A stretch of 36,620 nt of DNA. Origin: Deltaproteobacteria bacterium (lineage in GTDB: Bacteria; Desulfobacterota; DSM-4660; Desulfatiglandales; HGW-15). The notes under the pieces are model-generated. The model saw only the letters and a list, made by a program, of their open reading frames with translations. It was not told where the DNA came from and searched no databases. Location of the stretch: NCBI GenBank assembly GCA_019310525.1, contig JAFDEE010000024.1, positions 1 to 36,620 on the forward strand. Direction: 5' to 3'. The position numbers and the translations under genes were made by a program. The first letter of the stretch is position 1; every line of letters begins with the position of its first letter. Below, in pieces: positions 1-8,221 of this stretch.

Positions 1-133
1 AAATCTTAAATGAGACCAGGGCTATGGATAGAATGAATCGCCAACCTATCCACTGGGCAAAGGATAATTATCCCCATTCACCTAATGCAAAAACTTAACC
101 GGACATTACTGAATGTAAGACATTTAATAGAAT

Positions 134-182
134 AAAAAAGGGACCGAGACTCTCTTTGTCACAAAAGAGGCTCACCGATCCC
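134..182 (-). terminator. Rho-independent terminator after the leuD-like remnant
   Basis: On the minus strand an imperfect hairpin (arms at 164-182 and 140-157, GGGATCGG pairing with CTCGGTCCC-like sequence and CTCTTT with AAAGAG) is followed directly by six T residues at 134-139. It overlaps the stop codon (172-174) of the leuD-like fragment, which it would have served. The hairpin was read by eye and has a few mismatches in the middle. Confidence 0.75.
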
Positions 183-530
183 TTTGAGTGGCAGACTGGA
201 GGATTGCAGAGAAGAATGAGGCGGATTCGAGGAGTTCCCTGAGAACCGGGAGGATTCCCCCCTGCGCCGGATCGATTTCGATCTCGTCCCCCTCATCGAA
301 AATATGATTTACACCCGGGGCCAGGATGGGTTAGAGGCCAGGGCGATACAGTTGCGAAAATAGATCCTTGCCATGGATTCGCAGAGCACGTAACGGATGC
401 CCGGTTCTTTGAGCACCGCCGTGGCCTGTTCTCTGCTGGAACCGCAGCCGAAATTATCCCCGGCAACGATGACATCCCCCTCCTTTACGGTCCTTTTTAC
501 CGGTCGGAAGGGACGTTTCGAATCTGACAA
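172..530 (-). pseudogene. LeuD / aconitase-swivel family remnant, frameshifted and 5'-truncated
   Basis: The fragment carries the hallmark of the small subunit of 3-isopropylmalate dehydratase and homoaconitase (aconitase swivel domain): [19 protein letters not shown] followed by [10 protein letters not shown]. That protein normally works with the LeuC-type large subunit in leucine biosynthesis or related hydro-lyase reactions. Here the first reading frame runs into a stop at 309-311. The family's continuation ([20 protein letters not shown], ending in ...QSATQRDR) resumes in another frame and stops at 172-174, so there is a frameshift near 320-340. The N-terminal part expected upstream of the GSSRE loop is missing, and the match begins at the edge of the inverted-repeat element at 534. 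No large-subunit gene is visible. It is almost certainly non-functional; the exact subfamily cannot be fixed. Confidence 0.8.
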
Positions 531-533
531 GGA

Positions 534-677
534 CCTAAACTGAGCGTTTCAAAATTTTGAAACCCTTCGGGATTTCCGATTTTACCGGATCTGCTGCGTT
601 GCGCTTCGGATTCCGTCATTGCGGCGTACTGATATGTACGGCTCATTCCTGAATCCTCGCGCGCCGCTCAATTTAGG
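534..677. repeat. 144-bp element with imperfect terminal inverted repeats
   Basis: The ends CCTAAACTGAGCG (534-546) and CGCTCAATTTAGG (665-677) are inverted repeats with one mismatch in 13. Just inside the left end lies a perfect 18-bp palindrome, GTTTCAAAATTTTGAAAC (546-563). The interior is non-coding. It lies precisely between the leuD-like remnant and the group II intron remnant. By organisation it resembles a non-autonomous MITE-like or intergenic repeat element of the kind seen in deltaproteobacterial genomes. No second copy is present in this window, so mobility is inferred. Confidence 0.55.
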
Positions 678-883
678 TTGTGCTAACTTACCCGGAGACT
701 GGGTCTTGTATGCTGCTTCTGTTCGTCGGCTCATAGCTTTGCACTCAGACTTCCTTCAGACACCGTCTCACGGCGACGCCCTTGTCTTCGGCTAGTATTT
801 TGGTTTGTATATTCACTATATTAACCGGATTCACATACAGGGGACTTTCACCCCATAAGTTCACGCCCATGCCGGGCGTACAC
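678..883 (-). mobile_element. 5' remnant of a group II intron (domain I region), inserted in an IS256 transposase
   Basis: Read on the minus strand, the segment starts GTGTACGCCCGGCATGGGCG and continues with GGGGTGAAAGTCCCC, then GAGACGGTGTCTGAAGGAAG and GAGCCGACGAACAGAAGC. These are characteristic sequences of the 5' part of bacterial group II introns. The GTG start follows directly on the codons for YLDGI of the transposase, which marks the intron insertion point at 883/884. The rest of domain I, the reverse transcriptase/maturase gene and the catalytic domain V are absent, because the segment is cut off at the inverted-repeat element at 677. It cannot splice. The call rests on remembered intron consensus, not an alignment. 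Confidence 0.72.
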
Positions 884-1393
884 AATGCCGTCAAGGTACA
901 CATAGGGAAAGTCGCCCTTGATCGGCCGATTGCGCCACTGCTCAATGCGTTGGTAAATCTTCTTGTTCAGATTGCTGACGGTCCCGGGACTGACCCGGGT
1001 TCCCCACAGGGCCTGGGTGATGTCCTCAACGCGCCGGACCGAAACCCCGGCCAGGTACATCTCGATCAGCGCCTCTTCCACCGACGACTCACGGCGCTTG
1101 TATCGCTCGATAATGGCCGTCTCGAATTTTTGCTGTCGCAGCTTGGGCACGTTCAGCGTCACCTCGCCGGCCTTGCTCTGAAGCCTTCGCTGGTAGTGCC
1201 CGGCTCGCGTGTCGCGGCGGGATTCGGTCCGTTCGTAACGAGCAGCGTTGCAGAGTTGGTCAGCTTCCGCGTCCAGAAGCTTGTTGAGCGTTTCTTCAAC
1301 CGTTCCCCGGACCATCTCCCCAAGATGCTGCTGGATCTGCTCTTCATCGATCTGGATGACTTTGCTGAGCTTCTTCGGCACACTGTCTGACAT
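884..1393 (-). pseudogene. IS256-family (Mutator-type) transposase, N-terminal half only
   Basis: The encoded sequence has the typical N-terminal half of IS256-family transposases. It includes the HLGEMVRGTVEETLNKLLDAEAD segment, the RRDTRAGHYQRRL and VPKLRQQ motifs, ERYKRRESSVEEALIEMYLAGVSVR, and ends at the first catalytic-Asp block, VYLDGI. Roughly 170 of about 400 residues remain. The open frame then runs a few meaningless codons into the group II intron sequence and stops. A very good Shine-Dalgarno (AAGGAGG) precedes the ATG at 1393. The 3' half of the gene, with the remaining DDE residues, is not in the window, so the element is dead. Its outer end probably lies near 1460-1490, but I could not fix the terminal repeat. 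Confidence 0.88.
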
Positions 1394-1577
1394 GGTGGCC
1401 TCCTTCCCTGGTTAAACGGTTTGTGACTCAGCTGCCATTTAACCATATCGAGGCCACCGCCTCAAAATGTGCGAAAAATTTTATACGTTATCTTTTTGTG
1501 ACCGAGAGCATGGTTTACAGGACAGCAGGACTTCTGGATATGAAAAGTAGGGAGGCCGGAGGGAGGCGGGAGAGGGC
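1394..1577. other. Intergenic stretch with the IS256 left flank
   Basis: Upstream of the transposase remnant there is an A/T-rich patch around 1468-1500 (including AAAATTTTATACGTTATC on the plus strand), probably containing the outer end of the insertion sequence, followed by the GC-rich 3' flank of the radical SAM gene. No gene, clear terminal repeat or terminator could be fixed. Confidence 0.4.
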
Positions 1578-2453
1578 CTACTGGGTCCCGATAAAGAAGG
1601 GTCTGAACTGGTCTTCGCTCCAGGCCAAGGCCCGGTCGATCTCGGCGAGGAGCCTTTCCCTGTCCCGGGGGATCTCCCCATCGAGATTGATGTAGTTGGT
1701 GTAGTGATCGCTTGTGAGTCTGCAACGGCAAGAGAGCCTCTCCAGGAGGTCACGGGTCTCTTCCAGCACCTGGTGGGGAGAGAGGAGACGAAATCGCCCT
1801 TTCCTGATCTGGTGCAAGAGCAGCGTGTTGATCTTCGGGACCAGGGTCCGGAGCCTCACGAAGTCAGGGCCGATGGCGTTCAGGGCCTCGGCTGTGGCCT
1901 TTGCGTGTTCCCGGGTCCGCTCCACGCCGCCCAGTCCCAGGATCACGTATTCGCTCAGTTCCATTCCCGCTTCCTTGACCCGGCGGCCGGCCAGGATCTG
2001 TTCCGCCCGGTCCGTCCCCTTCTTGACCCTCCTCAACACCTCGTCGTCCCCGCTTTCCAGCCCCACGTGAATCCGGGTGAGACCGGCCTCCCGGAGCATT
2101 TCGAGCTCCCCGGGGCCTTTCATGGCTATGTACCTGGAAGAACCGTAAACGGTGATCCTCTCGAGAAAAGGGAACTGCTTCCTGGCGAACCGGCAGATCC
2201 GGGCGAGATCCCGGGAAGGCATGGCTATGGTGTTGCCCGCGGGGAAAAAGAGGGTGCGAACCTGCTCCCCGTAAATCTCCCGGGCCTCCCGGAGGTCCTC
2301 GCAGATATCCTCCACGGGCCGGATCCTGAAGGGCGGGCCCTTCTTGTAGATCATGCAGAAGGTACATTTGTTGTGGGGGCACCCCACCGTGGCCTGTATG
2401 AGCAGGCTGTCGGCCTCGCTCGGGGGCCTGTAGATAGGGCCTTCATATCTCAT
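1578..2453 (-). CDS. Radical SAM protein (COG1032/Elp3-like)
   Basis: This 291-residue protein has the radical SAM cluster motif near the N terminus as CPHNKCTFC (residues 24-32), the C-x4-C-x2-C spacing used by a family of small radical SAM proteins with the context ATVGCxHNxCTFC. Further SAM-fold hallmarks follow: FFPAGNT (strand 2), RIHVGLESGDDEVLRRVKKG (strand 4) and YVILGLGG (strand 5). The reaction is not known; it should use a [4Fe-4S] cluster and S-adenosylmethionine for radical chemistry in the cytoplasm. Its start overlaps the end of the upstream DUF488 gene by 11 bp, so the two are almost certainly co-transcribed and translationally coupled. No accessory domain (B12-binding, SPASM) is visible. 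Confidence 0.88.
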   Translation of the reverse strand: MRYEGPIYRPPSEADSLLIQATVGCPHNKCTFCMIYKKGPPFRIRPVEDICEDLREAREIYGEQVRTLFFPAGNTIAMPSRDLARICRFARKQFPFLERITVYGSSRYIAMKGPGELEMLREAGLTRIHVGLESGDDEVLRRVKKGTDRAEQILAGRRVKEAGMELSEYVILGLGGVERTREHAKATAEALNAIGPDFVRLRTLVPKINTLLLHQIRKGRFRLLSPHQVLEETRDLLERLSCRCRLTSDHYTNYINLDGEIPRDRERLLAEIDRALAWSEDQFRPFFIGTQ

Positions 2454-2940
2454 GATCCTTCCCGTTCTCTTCCCGGGTGGGTTTACTTCCGAATTTCAAG
2501 GATTCCTGCCGTGGCCGCCAGGTACGGTCTTCTGAAAGGATATGAAGGACTTCCCAGCCTCTCTCTTCGAGGCTTCGGGCAATCTGGAGCCGGTGGCATT
2601 TCCAGGGCAGTCTCTCGGCGCAAACCAGGGTCGTCACCGAAGTTACGGCCGTCCTTTCAACCATCTCCAGGCCCTGTAGATAGGATAGCTTCGTCATGTA
2701 AGCCCGATAGCCCTCTTCCCGGAATCCCCCGAGGGCCTCACCGAGCCACCGGTAACCGAATCCCTCTGCCCGGAGAGCCTGTTCCAGGGATGTGCGGTCG
2801 AACCATGGATAGCGCTTGCTGGAAGGAAACCTCCTGACATCAATAAGCTCGGCAATGTGAAAGACCCTCAGCAACCCGAGGAATTCCTCCAAAGTCCGAT
2901 CGCTGGTTCCGATTGTATAAATAATTCTGGGGGTCTCCAT
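2443..2940 (-). CDS. DUF488 family protein
   Basis: At 165 residues this is the usual size for DUF488. The family signatures are clear: YTIGTSDRTLEEFLGLL at the N terminus, LIDVRRFPSSKRYPWF, GYRWLGEALGG, and the C-terminal VCAERLPWKCHR motif with its conserved Cys-Ala-Glu and Cys-His-Arg. DUF488 proteins are small cytosolic proteins of unknown biochemical role, often next to oxidoreductases or DNA/stress genes. It is the middle gene of a three-gene minus-strand operon, 31 bp behind the flavoprotein oxidoreductase and overlapping the radical SAM gene by 11 bp. The first-position Met is preceded by a modest AAGG Shine-Dalgarno. Confidence 0.87.
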   Translation of the reverse strand: METPRIIYTIGTSDRTLEEFLGLLRVFHIAELIDVRRFPSSKRYPWFDRTSLEQALRAEGFGYRWLGEALGGFREEGYRAYMTKLSYLQGLEMVERTAVTSVTTLVCAERLPWKCHRLQIARSLEERGWEVLHILSEDRTWRPRQESLKFGSKPTREENGKDHEI

Positions 2941-2971
2941 GAACCTTGCCCGGCATCCACTCCGCCGCTCA

Positions 2972-4312
2972 TCATAGTCTTTTCAGTAACTGGTTCGCGG
3001 CCGTCAGCATCGGGTCCCAGACGGGGCTGAAGGGAGGAGCATAGGCGAGGTCGCACTGGCTGAACTCCTCAACGGTCATTCCCTTGTGAAGGGCCACCGC
3101 GGGTGCGTTGATGCGATGGGCTGCCCCTTCACGGCCTACCATCTGAACTCCCAGGAGGCGGCCCGTCTTCCCGTCTCCCACCATCTGTACGCCGAGAGGC
3201 GTGTTTCCGGGATGGGCATGGGCCCTGGAACGGGCGGTAATCACGATCTCAACAGGATCGAAGCCCGCTTTTGCGGCCTCCGCCACGCTGAGGCCAGTCC
3301 GAGCCACCTGGAGGCCGAAGACCTTGAAAACTGCCGTTCCCACTACACCCTGGAGCTTGACGTCCTTGCCCGCGACGTTGTCAGCCACGGCCCACCCCGC
3401 CCTATTGGCCCGAAGTGCCAGGGGAATCCACACCCTCTCTCCCGTCACGACGTGAAAGGCATCGGCGCAGTCCCCTGCCGCATAAATATCCTCGTTGGAA
3501 GTCCGAAGCGACCGATCAACGGCAATGGACCGGTGGGGACCGAGTTTGAGGCCCGCCTCTTCCGCCAGTCCGCTGTTGGGCTTCACCCCCACGGCCACGA
3601 GCACCATCTGGCCTTCCAATTCGAGGTCCGGGCAGAGGACTTTGAGTCCCGAAGCGGTTTTTTCTATCTGCAGAATCTCGTGTCCCGCGTGGATCCCCGC
3701 ACCGTTGGCCTCCACTTCCTCTTTCACCGTCTCCGCCAACTTTCGGTTCATCCAGGGGAGGAAGACAGGCCGGGGTTTTACCATGTCGACCTCGATCCCG
3801 TTGGCCCTCAGAGACTCGCACATTTCAAGAGCGATATACCCCATGCCGATGATGACCGCCCTTTTCACCTCCTGCTCCCTGATGTATCCCTTGATCCGCC
3901 TCCCGTGCTCCAGACTCTTGAGGGTGAAAACACCTGGGGAATCGAACCCGGGCCGATCCGGAAGGATCGGGGAGGCCCCGGTGGCGATCAGGAGCTTGTC
4001 ATAGCGAAGTTCCAGCTCCTGTCCCTCCGCCCCCACGCAGGCCACGGTCTTGCCGGCGGGGTCCAGGGCCACCGCCCTGTGCCCCGTCCTCAGGTCGATG
4101 CCCTGCTTTTCACGGAACACCCGGGCCTGGCGCACCACGAGGTCATCGATTTCCCGGCCGGGATCTGCGATATTGTACGGCATTCCGCAGGCGCTGTAAG
4201 ACACGTCCATGGTCTGCTCCAGAACCGTAACCTCCATTTCGGGCCGATTTCGCTTGGCACGGCTCGCTGCGCTCATGCCGGCCGCATCTCCTCCGATGAT
4301 CAGGAATTTCAT
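2972..4312 (-). CDS. CoA-disulfide reductase-like FAD/NAD(P) oxidoreductase
   Basis: This 446-residue protein belongs to the single-cysteine group of the pyridine-nucleotide disulfide oxidoreductases (CoA-disulfide reductase, NADH oxidase and polysulfide reductase relatives). The N-terminal FAD-binding Rossmann motif is IIGGDAAGMSAASRAKR. The redox cysteine is Cys42 in SYSACGMPY, the known active-site context. The second dinucleotide-binding region is VIIGMGYIALEMCESL, and the second FAD motif is DIYAAGDCADAF. The C-terminal dimerisation domain (from about 330) is complete. Likely substrates are CoA disulfide, polysulfide/CoA-persulfide or O2; sequence alone does not decide. It heads the operon with DUF488 and radical SAM genes, which suggests a redox or sulfur-stress function, but that is inference. 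Confidence 0.88.
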   Translation of the reverse strand: MKFLIIGGDAAGMSAASRAKRNRPEMEVTVLEQTMDVSYSACGMPYNIADPGREIDDLVVRQARVFREKQGIDLRTGHRAVALDPAGKTVACVGAEGQELELRYDKLLIATGASPILPDRPGFDSPGVFTLKSLEHGRRIKGYIREQEVKRAVIIGMGYIALEMCESLRANGIEVDMVKPRPVFLPWMNRKLAETVKEEVEANGAGIHAGHEILQIEKTASGLKVLCPDLELEGQMVLVAVGVKPNSGLAEEAGLKLGPHRSIAVDRSLRTSNEDIYAAGDCADAFHVVTGERVWIPLALRANRAGWAVADNVAGKDVKLQGVVGTAVFKVFGLQVARTGLSVAEAAKAGFDPVEIVITARSRAHAHPGNTPLGVQMVGDGKTGRLLGVQMVGREGAAHRINAPAVALHKGMTVEEFSQCDLAYAPPFSPVWDPMLTAANQLLKRL

Positions 4313-4487
4313 GAAAGTCCCTCCCTTGATAAATCCATGAATAATTGCAACCGCCGGGAACCCGGTCCCCGGGGATAGAAGTCACCGGCGGCGGATCCTT
4401 TCTCAGGCCTTGAGCCTGTAAGCGGAAAAAAGATCCTCCGTCCCGGCCCATTCTGTCGGTTTCCCATGGAAAAAGCAATACTTTTGC

Positions 4488-4517
4488 TTGAGTTCACCAT
4501 GCCCTTTCGGGTATTTA
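4488..4517 (+). promoter_or_regulatory. Candidate sigma70-type promoter for the SDR gene
   Basis: TTGAGT (4488-4493) and TATTTA (4512-4517) are separated by 18 bp, about 55 bp before the SDR start codon. The intergenic gap to the divergent flavoprotein operon holds both promoters. The fit is fair, not strong; a second TTGACC lies at 4536 without a good -10. Confidence 0.35.
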
Positions 4518-4571
4518 TCTGGAGACTCCAAAGTCTTGACCCTATAGAATATATCTCTTACGGAGGTTATC

Positions 4572-5336
4572 ATGGCGGATTCAAAGCTGGACCTTTCGGG
4601 GAAGACCGTATTGATCACCGGCGGGAGCCGCGGCCTGGGGAAAGCCATCGCCCTGGCGATGGCCGGGCAGGGAGCGAAGATTGCCGTTTGCGGAAGAAAG
4701 CAGGAAGCCCTGGACGAGGCCCTGAAGGAATTCGAGGAGGCGGGGTTCGACGCCATGGGATACCGGGCAGATGTGGGAAAATCGGACCAGGTGAAGGCCC
4801 TTTTCGAGGCCGTGATCGACCGTTGCGGGGGGTTGGACATCCTCGTGAACAATGTCGGCACTAATGTCTTCACTCCCTCCGTGGCGGAGGCCGAAGAAGG
4901 GCTCTGGGACAAGATGATGCAGACCACCCTCAAGAGCGCCTTCCTCACCAGCGCCCGGGCCGCCGGAATCATGAAGGAGAGGGGAGGAGGCAAGATCATC
5001 AATATCAGCTCCATCGCGGCGCGCAAAGCCGCCCCCGGGATGGGCCTTTACTGCATTGCCAAGGCCGGGCTCGAGATGCTCACCCGGGTGCTGGCCGCTG
5101 AGCTTGCCCGGGACGGCATCCGGGTCAACGCCGTGGCCCCTGGAATGGTCAGGACCCAGTTCAGCCGCCCTCTCTGGAGCAACGAGGCCATGCTGAAGGA
5201 GTACCTGAAGGGCGTTCCCTTGGGCCGGATTGCGGAAACGGAGGACGTCGTGGGTGCGGTCCTGTTCCTGGCCTCCCCCCTCTCGGACTATATAACAGGC
5301 GAAATCATCACGGTTGACGGCGGAAGCTCGGCCTGA
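4572..5336 (+). CDS. Short-chain dehydrogenase/reductase (FabG-like)
   Basis: This 254-residue classical SDR has the NAD(P)-binding TGGSRGLG motif at residues 16-23, the NNVG structural motif near 92, the catalytic Ser in INISSIAA and the catalytic Tyr/Lys pair in YCIAKAG, and the C-terminal ITVDGGSS typical of FabG-like enzymes. It should be a cytosolic NAD(P)(H)-dependent oxidoreductase of a ketone/alcohol; the substrate is not indicated. The NNVG (rather than NNAG) variant is common in acyl-chain and quinone-related SDRs but is not diagnostic. The start is well supported by GGAGG seven bases upstream. EF-G follows 81 bp downstream on the same strand. Confidence 0.9.
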   Translation: MADSKLDLSGKTVLITGGSRGLGKAIALAMAGQGAKIAVCGRKQEALDEALKEFEEAGFDAMGYRADVGKSDQVKALFEAVIDRCGGLDILVNNVGTNVFTPSVAEAEEGLWDKMMQTTLKSAFLTSARAAGIMKERGGGKIINISSIAARKAAPGMGLYCIAKAGLEMLTRVLAAELARDGIRVNAVAPGMVRTQFSRPLWSNEAMLKEYLKGVPLGRIAETEDVVGAVLFLASPLSDYITGEIITVDGGSSA

Positions 5337-5417
5337 GGGTCAGCCCGGAAGCCGCCCCACCCACGCGGTGGTGGAGGGCGATGAAGATGCAGGAGAAGCC
5401 TCATTTTGGAGCGTTTC

Positions 5418-7505
5418 ATGGCTGAAGAGAATCGATTTTTGAGAAACATCGGGATCAGCGCCCACATCGATTCGGGGAAGACCACCCTGACCGAAAGGAT
5501 CCTCTATTACACCAAAAGGATCCACGCTGTGCATGAGGTCAGGGGAAAAGACGGGGTAGGCGCTACCATGGATTCCATGGAACTGGAAAGAGAGCGGGGG
5601 ATCACCATCTCCTCCGCCGCCACCTACTGCGAGTGGAAAGGGCACCGCATCAACATCATCGACACGCCGGGCCACGTGGACTTCACCATCGAGGTGGAAC
5701 GCGCCCTCAGGGTCCTGGACGGGTCCATCCTGGTCCTTTGCGCCGTGGGCGGCGTCCAGTCCCAGTCCATCACCGTGGACAGGCAGATGAACCGTTACGG
5801 GGTCCCCCGCCTGGCCTTCATAAATAAGTGCGATCGTTCGGGGGCTGATCCCGTCCGGGTCCTCCGGCAGCTCAGGGAAAAGCTGAACCAGAATGCCGTG
5901 CTCATGGAGATCCCTATCGGCCTGGAGGGAAAATTCAGGGGGGTCGTGGACCTCGTCTCCATGAAGGCCTATACCTTCGAGGGGCCCTTCGGAGAAGAGG
6001 TCGTGCAGGGAGAGATTCCCTCACGGCTCCTGGATGAGGCGAGGGCGGCAAGGGAGGAACTGCTCGATGCCGCCTCCCTGTTCTCCGACGAACTCATGGA
6101 GGCCGTTCTTGAGGACCGAGTCACGGAGGCGCTCGTACACGAGGCGGTCAGGAAAGGGACCATAGCAAGGAAACTGACACCCGTTTTTCTGGGTTCCGCT
6201 TACAAGAACATCGGGGTCCAGCCCCTCCTGGACGGCGTCGCCAGGTATCTCCCCTCCCCTTCCGAGGTCGAAAACACGGCCCTGGACCTTGACAATGGCG
6301 AGAAAGAGGTATCCCTTTCCTCGGATCCCCGGGATCCCTTCCTGGGGTTGGCCTTCAAGCTGGAGATCACCCCTTACGGCCAACTCACCTATCTCAGGAT
6401 CTACCAGGGACGAATCGCCAAGGGCAGCGACCTCGTGAACACTCGGAACCGTAAGAGGATCAAGGTCGGCAGGCTCGTCCGTATGCATGCGGACAAGATG
6501 GAAGACATCGAGAGCGCGGAGGCCGGAGACATCGTGGCCCTCTTCGGGGTGGACTGCTATTCCGGGGACACTTTCACGGATGGGCGACTGAACTATTCCA
6601 TGAGTTCCATGTTCGTGCCGGAACCAGTGATCTCCCTCTCGGTGACCCCCAAGGACGGAAAGGCCAGTGACCGGATGGCTAAGGCCATCCACAGGTTTTC
6701 AAAGGAGGACCCCACCTTCCGGTCTTACGTGAACCCGGAATCCGGTGAGACCATCATCTCCGGCATGGGTGAACTCCACCTGGAGGTCTACGTTGAGCGC
6801 ATGCGGCGGGAATTCCAGGCGGAGGTGGAGACCGGTATCCCCCAGGTGGCTTACCGGGAGGCCATATCCCAGAGGGCCGAGTTCAATTATACCCACAAAA
6901 AACAAACAGGGGGGGCGGGGCAATTCGGCCGTGTGGCCGGGTTCATGGAACCCTCCCCTGATGGAACCTATGAGTTCGTCAACCAGGTCAAGGGAGGGGT
7001 GATTCCCTCCGAATTCATCCCAGCGGTGGACAAGGGGTTTCAGTCCTGTCTCAAAAAAGGCCTTCTCATGGAATTCCCCGTGCTCGGCATGAAAGTGACC
7101 GTCAACGACGGGCAACATCACCCCGTGGATTCCTCCGAAAGGGCCTTCGCGGCGGCGGCGGTAGGGGCCTTCAGGCAGGCCTACCCTAAGGCTAAACCCA
7201 TCATCCTGGAACCCGTGATGAAGATCTCCATAGAGTGTCCTTCCGAGTACCAGGGCCCTGCCATGGCCTCGCTCAACCAGCGGAGGGGGTTGATCACGAG
7301 TTCCACGGAGGACGGGACCTTCACCACCATTGAGGCCGAGGTGCCCCTTGCCGAGATGTTCGGCTACGCCACGGTTCTCCGTTCCTTGACAAAGGGGAAG
7401 GGGGAATTCACCATGGAGTTTTCCCGTTACGCAAAGGTCCCCGAATCCGTGGCGGAAAGGCTGAAGGCAGAGGTGCAGGCCAGGAAAAGGAGGGGGAAAA
7501 AATGA
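5418..7505 (+). CDS. fusA: Elongation factor G, mitochondrial-like spdEFG1 type
   Basis: At 695 residues the protein has all five EF-G domains: a G domain with AHIDSGKT (G1), RGITI (switch/G2), DTPGHVD (G3) and NKCD (G4, about residue 136), then domains II-V to the KRRGKK tail. The switch region [20 protein letters not shown] and the stretch [19 protein letters not shown] match the mitochondrial EF-G1/spdEFG1 subfamily better than E. coli-type EF-G (inference from remembered sequences). In spirochaetes, planctomycetes and some deltaproteobacteria, spdEFG1 performs ribosomal translocation while a partner spdEFG2 does recycling; the partner and str-operon genes are not here. The ATG at 5418 is chosen because GGAG sits correctly before it; an upstream in-frame TTG would overlap that Shine-Dalgarno. 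The next gene overlaps by ATGA. Confidence 0.92.
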   Translation: MAEENRFLRNIGISAHIDSGKTTLTERILYYTKRIHAVHEVRGKDGVGATMDSMELERERGITISSAATYCEWKGHRINIIDTPGHVDFTIEVERALRVLDGSILVLCAVGGVQSQSITVDRQMNRYGVPRLAFINKCDRSGADPVRVLRQLREKLNQNAVLMEIPIGLEGKFRGVVDLVSMKAYTFEGPFGEEVVQGEIPSRLLDEARAAREELLDAASLFSDELMEAVLEDRVTEALVHEAVRKGTIARKLTPVFLGSAYKNIGVQPLLDGVARYLPSPSEVENTALDLDNGEKEVSLSSDPRDPFLGLAFKLEITPYGQLTYLRIYQGRIAKGSDLVNTRNRKRIKVGRLVRMHADKMEDIESAEAGDIVALFGVDCYSGDTFTDGRLNYSMSSMFVPEPVISLSVTPKDGKASDRMAKAIHRFSKEDPTFRSYVNPESGETIISGMGELHLEVYVERMRREFQAEVETGIPQVAYREAISQRAEFNYTHKKQTGGAGQFGRVAGFMEPSPDGTYEFVNQVKGGVIPSEFIPAVDKGFQSCLKKGLLMEFPVLGMKVTVNDGQHHPVDSSERAFAAAAVGAFRQAYPKAKPIILEPVMKISIECPSEYQGPAMASLNQRRGLITSSTEDGTFTTIEAEVPLAEMFGYATVLRSLTKGKGEFTMEFSRYAKVPESVAERLKAEVQARKRRGKK

Positions 7506-8203
7506 TCAAGGATTTCATCAAGCACAGTCCGCTGAAGATCCTTGAAAAATCGGCCCAGAAGGGCCTTGGAAGAGGGAACCTCGGGGTTCTCCTGGCCCGG
7601 GCCGGGGTCGGGAAAACGGCCTGCCTGATCCATATCGCCCTGGACCGGATCTTTCAGGGAAACAGGCTGGTTCACATCTCCCTCGAGGACGTCCCTGAGA
7701 AAATCACCTCTTACTACGGTGTTATCTTCAATGAGCTGGTAAAAGCCCTTGAAATGGAAGACGAACAGGACCTCCGAATGATTCTGGAACGCAACCGTAT
7801 GATCCTCGCCTACGTCAACCGGAGCTTCGACCTGCTCCGTCTTCGCGCGGGTCTGGACAACCTGGCGGATAAAATCGATTTTCCCCCGGACACCTTGATC
7901 GTGGACGGCCTCGACTTTCCTTCCACGGGGAGGGAGGTCTTCGAAGGGTTCAAGGCCCTGGCAGAGGATTACGGGGTGGAGGTCTGGTTTTCAGCCCTAT
8001 CCCACAGGCATATCGGGCATGTCAACGAGCGGGGTGTACCTTATCCTTGTAATCACCTGGATGATCTCTTCCATATCATCCTTCATCTCGAGCCGACCCC
8101 CATGGGCCTCTTCCTGAATCTCCTGAAGGACCACGAAGGGCCGGTAAGAAAGCAAAGCCGTATACGGCTGGACCCCAGCACCTTCTTAAGCATGGAGGAA
8201 TGA
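7502..8203 (+). CDS. RecA/KaiC-like P-loop ATPase of unknown function, coupled to EF-G
   Basis: The 233-residue protein has a Walker A motif ARAGVGKTA at about residues 32-40 in a RecA/KaiC-like setting, followed by [14 protein letters not shown] Walker B-like segment is [11 protein letters not shown] (about residue 137), and sensor-like WFSALSHRH lies near 163. No DNA-binding or transmembrane segment is visible, so it is probably a soluble cytosolic ATPase. Its start overlaps the EF-G stop codon (ATGA), with the Shine-Dalgarno inside the EF-G tail (AGGAGGGGG). That makes translational coupling likely and suggests a role linked to translation or ribosome state; this link is inference. I do not recognise a characterised member. 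Confidence 0.75.
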   Translation: MIKDFIKHSPLKILEKSAQKGLGRGNLGVLLARAGVGKTACLIHIALDRIFQGNRLVHISLEDVPEKITSYYGVIFNELVKALEMEDEQDLRMILERNRMILAYVNRSFDLLRLRAGLDNLADKIDFPPDTLIVDGLDFPSTGREVFEGFKALAEDYGVEVWFSALSHRHIGHVNERGVPYPCNHLDDLFHIILHLEPTPMGLFLNLLKDHEGPVRKQSRIRLDPSTFLSMEE

Positions 8204-8221
8204 GAGGGGCTCCTTCCGCTC

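Noticed and set aside
678-883. Retron or other structured non-coding RNA
   Set aside because: The GTG start, GTGAAAGTCC core and CGACGAACAGAAGC segment fit a group II intron better, and no reverse transcriptase is adjacent.
782-1390. Plus-strand open frame opposite the transposase and intron remnants
   Set aside because: Antisense to a clear IS256 transposase half; no family resemblance of its own.
1704-2837. Plus-strand open frame of 377 codons opposite the radical SAM and DUF488 genes
   Set aside because: No domain or motif; both minus-strand genes are convincing.
3086-4378. Long plus-strand open frame (430 codons) opposite the CoA-disulfide-reductase-like gene
   Set aside because: It is a GC-rich shadow frame; the minus-strand protein has full FAD and NAD motifs and the opposite frame has none.
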